A stretch of DNA of 6,934 nt, taken from assembly GCA_031272375.1 (NCBI GenBank), contig JAISTY010000169.1:1-6934 (forward strand), given 5' to 3'. Within the stretch, counting starts at the first letter, position 1, and the number at the start of each line of letters is the position of its first letter. This document shows positions 5,114-6,934 of this stretch, piece after piece. The notes below the pieces were generated by a model. That model saw only the letters and a program-made list of their open reading frames with translations, made no database searches and was not told the origin of the DNA. Source of the DNA: Opitutaceae bacterium (GTDB lineage Bacteria > Verrucomicrobiota > Verrucomicrobiia > Opitutales > Opitutaceae). The position numbers and the translations under genes were made by a program.

Positions 5114-5212
5114 TTGAACAGAAGCGAAGAAGAGGGATGAAGAGGGGATAAAGAGGCGCGGGATGCCGTATGAGAAAAAGTCTCCGGCTTGTTCTTTTTA
5201 ACTTCTGTTCAA
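5114..5212. repeat. 99-bp element bounded by a perfect 11-bp inverted repeat
   Basis: TTGAACAGAAG (5114-5124) is the exact reverse complement of CTTCTGTTCAA (5202-5212). The interior is strongly purine-rich near the left arm (GAAGAAGAGGGATGAAGAGG and onward) and codes for nothing recognisable. It could be a miniature inverted-repeat element, a long hairpin in RNA, or a decayed repeat pair. No target-site duplication is obvious at the edges. Confidence 0.5.
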
Positions 5213-5405
5213 TGACTTGGATGCTTTGTGTGAACCCAAACACAGGGCGGTTGTTTTTTGGGGGGCGCGGGTTCCTTGTTTTTCCAACTTTTTCGCCGCG
5301 TTTTCGTTGCGCGGCGGCTTGTCGGGGGAGACGGCGGCGGCTTGTCTCCGCGGACAGGGTTTCCGCCCGCAAAATCATTTCCCGTTCCCAGAACAAGCCG
5401 CCGCC

Positions 5406-6934
5406 ATGAAAAAGAATTGTTTCCTTCTCGCCCTCGCGCTCGCGTTTCCGCTTCGCGCGCAACAAGTTGCCGTCGAATCGGATTTGCTCGTTTATGGAGC
5501 GACCGCCGGGGGCGTCATGGCCGCCGTCCAGGGCGCGAAACTTGGTTTGAAGGTCATTCTTGTCGAACCCGGCGCGCATGTCGGGGGCATGACGGCTTCC
5601 GGGCTTGGGGCGACCGACATCGGGCGCGATTACACCATCGGCGGCTTGTCGCGGGAATTTTACAAGCGTTTGCATGCTTATTATCTGCGGCCGGAGGCTT
5701 GGAAAAGCGAGGATCGCGCCTCGTTCGCGAAACGCCATCCGGACGCGATCAAGGAGCGGTTGAAAATGCATTTTTTCTTCGAGCCGTCGGTCGCGGAGAA
5801 ATTGTTCAACACCTTTTTGGCGGAGGCCGGCGCGCGTGTTGTTTTTAATGAGCGCATGGACCGTTCGACGCCGGTTTCCGGCGTTGTGATGGACGGCAAA
5901 CGCATCGTCGCGCTCCGCGCCGAATCCGGCGGATTATACAAGGCGAGGATGTTTATAGACTGCACCTACGAAGGCGATTTGATGGCGGCGGCGGGCGTAT
6001 CGTTTGTCATTGGGCGGGAATCTGTTGAGGCTTACAACGAGCGTTTCACGTCCGGGCCGCGCAAGGGCGAGGCCATTGCCGGCGTGCTGCCGTTGCCCGC
6101 GGATCCGAAGATCGCGAAATGGCTGCCGCACGGGTTGGATCCTTTTGTGAAGCACGGCGATCCCGCGAGCGGGTTGCTGCCCGGCGTCGAGGCGGCGTTG
6201 CAAGGAAAGCACGGCGGGGCCGACCGGCGTTCCCAGGCTTATACATTCCGCGTGTGTTTGACGGATGACGCGGACAACCGCGTCGAAATCGCGAAGCCCG
6301 CCCGTTATAATCCGGCGGCTTACGAGTTGCATGCGCGCTATATCGCGTGGAAGCCGGACATGTTTCCCGGAAAATCACTTGTGAAATTGACGCCGATGCC
6401 GAACCGCAAAACGGATTCCAACAACAACGGCGCCTTTTCGACCGATTTCGTCGGGCACAGCCACGAGTGGGCGGAGGCGTCCTATGCGCGCCGCGAGGAG
6501 ATTTGGCGCGAGCATCGCGATTATGTGCAGGGCTGCCTTTGGTTTCTTGCGAACGACGCGCGGGTGCCGGCGAAAATCCGCGCCGAAATGAAACGTTGGG
6601 GGCTTGCGAAGGACGAGTTTGCCGACAGCGAAAACTGGCCCTTCCAATTGTATATTCGCGAGGCGCGGCGCATGGTGTCCGATTATGTTATCACGCAGCA
6701 CGATTGCGAGTTGCGGAAGTCGGCTGATGACTCTGTCGGGCTGGCCTCCTATGCGATGGATTCGCATCAAGTAGCGCGTTTTGTGGACGCTGAGACGGGG
6801 AAATTGCGGTTCGAGGGGGCGTTTTATCAATCGAGCAAGCCGTATCCGGTCAGCTATCGCGCTATCGTGCCGAAGGTTGGGGAATGCGAGAACCTGTTGG
6901 TGCCGGTGTGCGCGAGCGCGAGTCATGTGGCTTA
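5406..6934 (+). CDS. Secreted FAD-dependent oxidoreductase (FAD_oxidored family), C-terminus beyond the window
   Basis: 509 codons are visible with no stop, so the gene is cut by the window edge. Residues 1-18 are a Sec signal peptide (MKKNCFLLALALAFPLRA). The mature protein opens with an FAD-binding Rossmann fold: DLLVYGATAGGVMAAVQGAK (26-45), with the GATAGG loop at 31-36 and Glu54 (ILVEPG) as the ribose-binding acid, followed by GGMTASGLGATD (60-71). DCTYEGDLMAAAGVSF (185-200) is the second FAD-side motif of this family, with Cys186 where alanine is usual. The last visible residues, ENLLVPVCASASHVA, match the conserved segment close to the C-terminus, so perhaps 40-60 residues are missing. 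Such exported flavoproteins are frequent in Verrucomicrobiota and Planctomycetes sugar-use loci; their substrates are mostly unknown. The start is fixed by the signal peptide. The leader (AAGCCGCCGCC) has no Shine-Dalgarno. Codons end in G or T more often than in the minus-strand isomerase and oxidoreductase genes. Confidence 0.9.
   Translation, partial: MKKNCFLLALALAFPLRAQQVAVESDLLVYGATAGGVMAAVQGAKLGLKVILVEPGAHVGGMTASGLGATDIGRDYTIGGLSREFYKRLHAYYLRPEAWKSEDRASFAKRHPDAIKERLKMHFFFEPSVAEKLFNTFLAEAGARVVFNERMDRSTPVSGVVMDGKRIVALRAESGGLYKARMFIDCTYEGDLMAAAGVSFVIGRESVEAYNERFTSGPRKGEAIAGVLPLPADPKIAKWLPHGLDPFVKHGDPASGLLPGVEAALQGKHGGADRRSQAYTFRVCLTDDADNRVEIAKPARYNPAAYELHARYIAWKPDMFPGKSLVKLTPMPNRKTDSNNNGAFSTDFVGHSHEWAEASYARREEIWREHRDYVQGCLWFLANDARVPAKIRAEMKRWGLAKDEFADSENWPFQLYIREARRMVSDYVITQHDCELRKSADDSVGLASYAMDSHQVARFVDAETGKLRFEGAFYQSSKPYPVSYRAIVPKVGECENLLVPVCASASHVA

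Larger units (their letters stand above)
4906..5405. other. Repeat-rich intergenic region with no convincing gene
   Basis: About 500 bp between the terminator and the flavoprotein gene. It is visibly less GC-rich than its neighbours and holds degenerate direct repeats (4923-5037), a phased CACTAAT triplet (4958-4985), CTTTGCG-type repeats (5088-5104), an inverted repeat (5114-5212), and a 13-bp direct repeat with a small hairpin (5311-5349) near the flavoprotein start. Open frames crossing it have no plausible start, composition or protein family. I see no clear promoter for the gene at 5406. Confidence 0.7.

Noticed and set aside
5170..5409. 79-codon plus-strand frame ending at the flavoprotein start, with a hydrophobic beginning
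   Set aside because: The Phe/Gly/Arg-rich product comes from T- and G-runs in the intergenic region. It shows no recognisable family, and the ATG at 5171 lies inside the inverted-repeat element.
4992..5771. 259-codon minus-strand frame across the intergenic repeats and the start of the flavoprotein gene
   Set aside because: Half of it is antisense to an unmistakable FAD-binding domain and the other half reads through degenerate repeats; no domain, signal or start context.
1..6934. Defence, toxin-antitoxin or phage system
   Set aside because: No gene here has nuclease, toxin, reverse transcriptase, integrase or structural phage features. The HTH-MBL and basic HTH proteins are the only candidates for something unusual, and their context is metabolic or regulatory.

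Overview
The window looks like a GC-rich bacterial chromosome segment, most probably from the Verrucomicrobiota (Opitutus-like). This assignment rests on several things together: a Tat-exported Gfo/Idh/MocA oxidoreductase beside a sugar isomerase/DUF1080 fusion, a secreted sialate O-acetylesterase, a secreted FAD-dependent oxidoreductase, start codons that almost all lack a Shine-Dalgarno sequence, and short degenerate intergenic repeats (ACGCGAAG, CACTAAT and CACAGAGG units). No search could be run, so the taxonomy is an inference. No rRNA, tRNA, CRISPR array, transposase or phage gene is visible.

Layout. On the minus strand, reading right to left from 4131 to 1, there are four genes: an XRE-type HTH fused to a metallo-beta-lactamase-fold hydrolase (4131-3298), a secreted TIM-barrel sugar isomerase/epimerase fused to a DUF1080 (3-keto-glycoside hydrolase/lyase) domain (3189-1609), a Tat-exported Gfo/Idh/MocA oxidoreductase (1588-227), then a strong intrinsic terminator (207-169) and the first 45 codons of a sialate O-acetylesterase (135-1, cut by the window edge). 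On the plus strand are a small basic coiled-coil / AT-hook-like / HTH protein (4271-4843) with its own terminator (4877-4905), a roughly 500-bp intergenic region rich in short repeats, and a secreted FAD-dependent oxidoreductase (5406 to the window end, cut at the 3' side). The MBL gene and the basic HTH gene diverge from a 139-bp region that contains a perfect 16-bp palindrome overlapping the -35 element of a candidate promoter.

How the genes may work together. The isomerase/DUF1080 fusion and the Gfo/Idh/MocA gene are 20 bp apart and almost certainly co-transcribed. Both carry export signals, so they should act outside the cytoplasm. In established chemistry, Gfo/Idh/MocA enzymes oxidise a sugar at C3 (or reduce it back) and DUF1080 enzymes cleave the resulting 3-keto-glycoside, so an exported oxidise-cleave-isomerise route for glycosides is the most economical reading. 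The flanking carbohydrate esterase and secreted flavoprotein fit a polysaccharide or glycoside-use neighbourhood. The most unusual items are the HTH-MBL fusion, the tripartite basic DNA-binding protein, the operator-like palindrome between them, and the repeat-dense intergenic region, one of whose repeat types seems also to lie inside a signal-peptide coding sequence.
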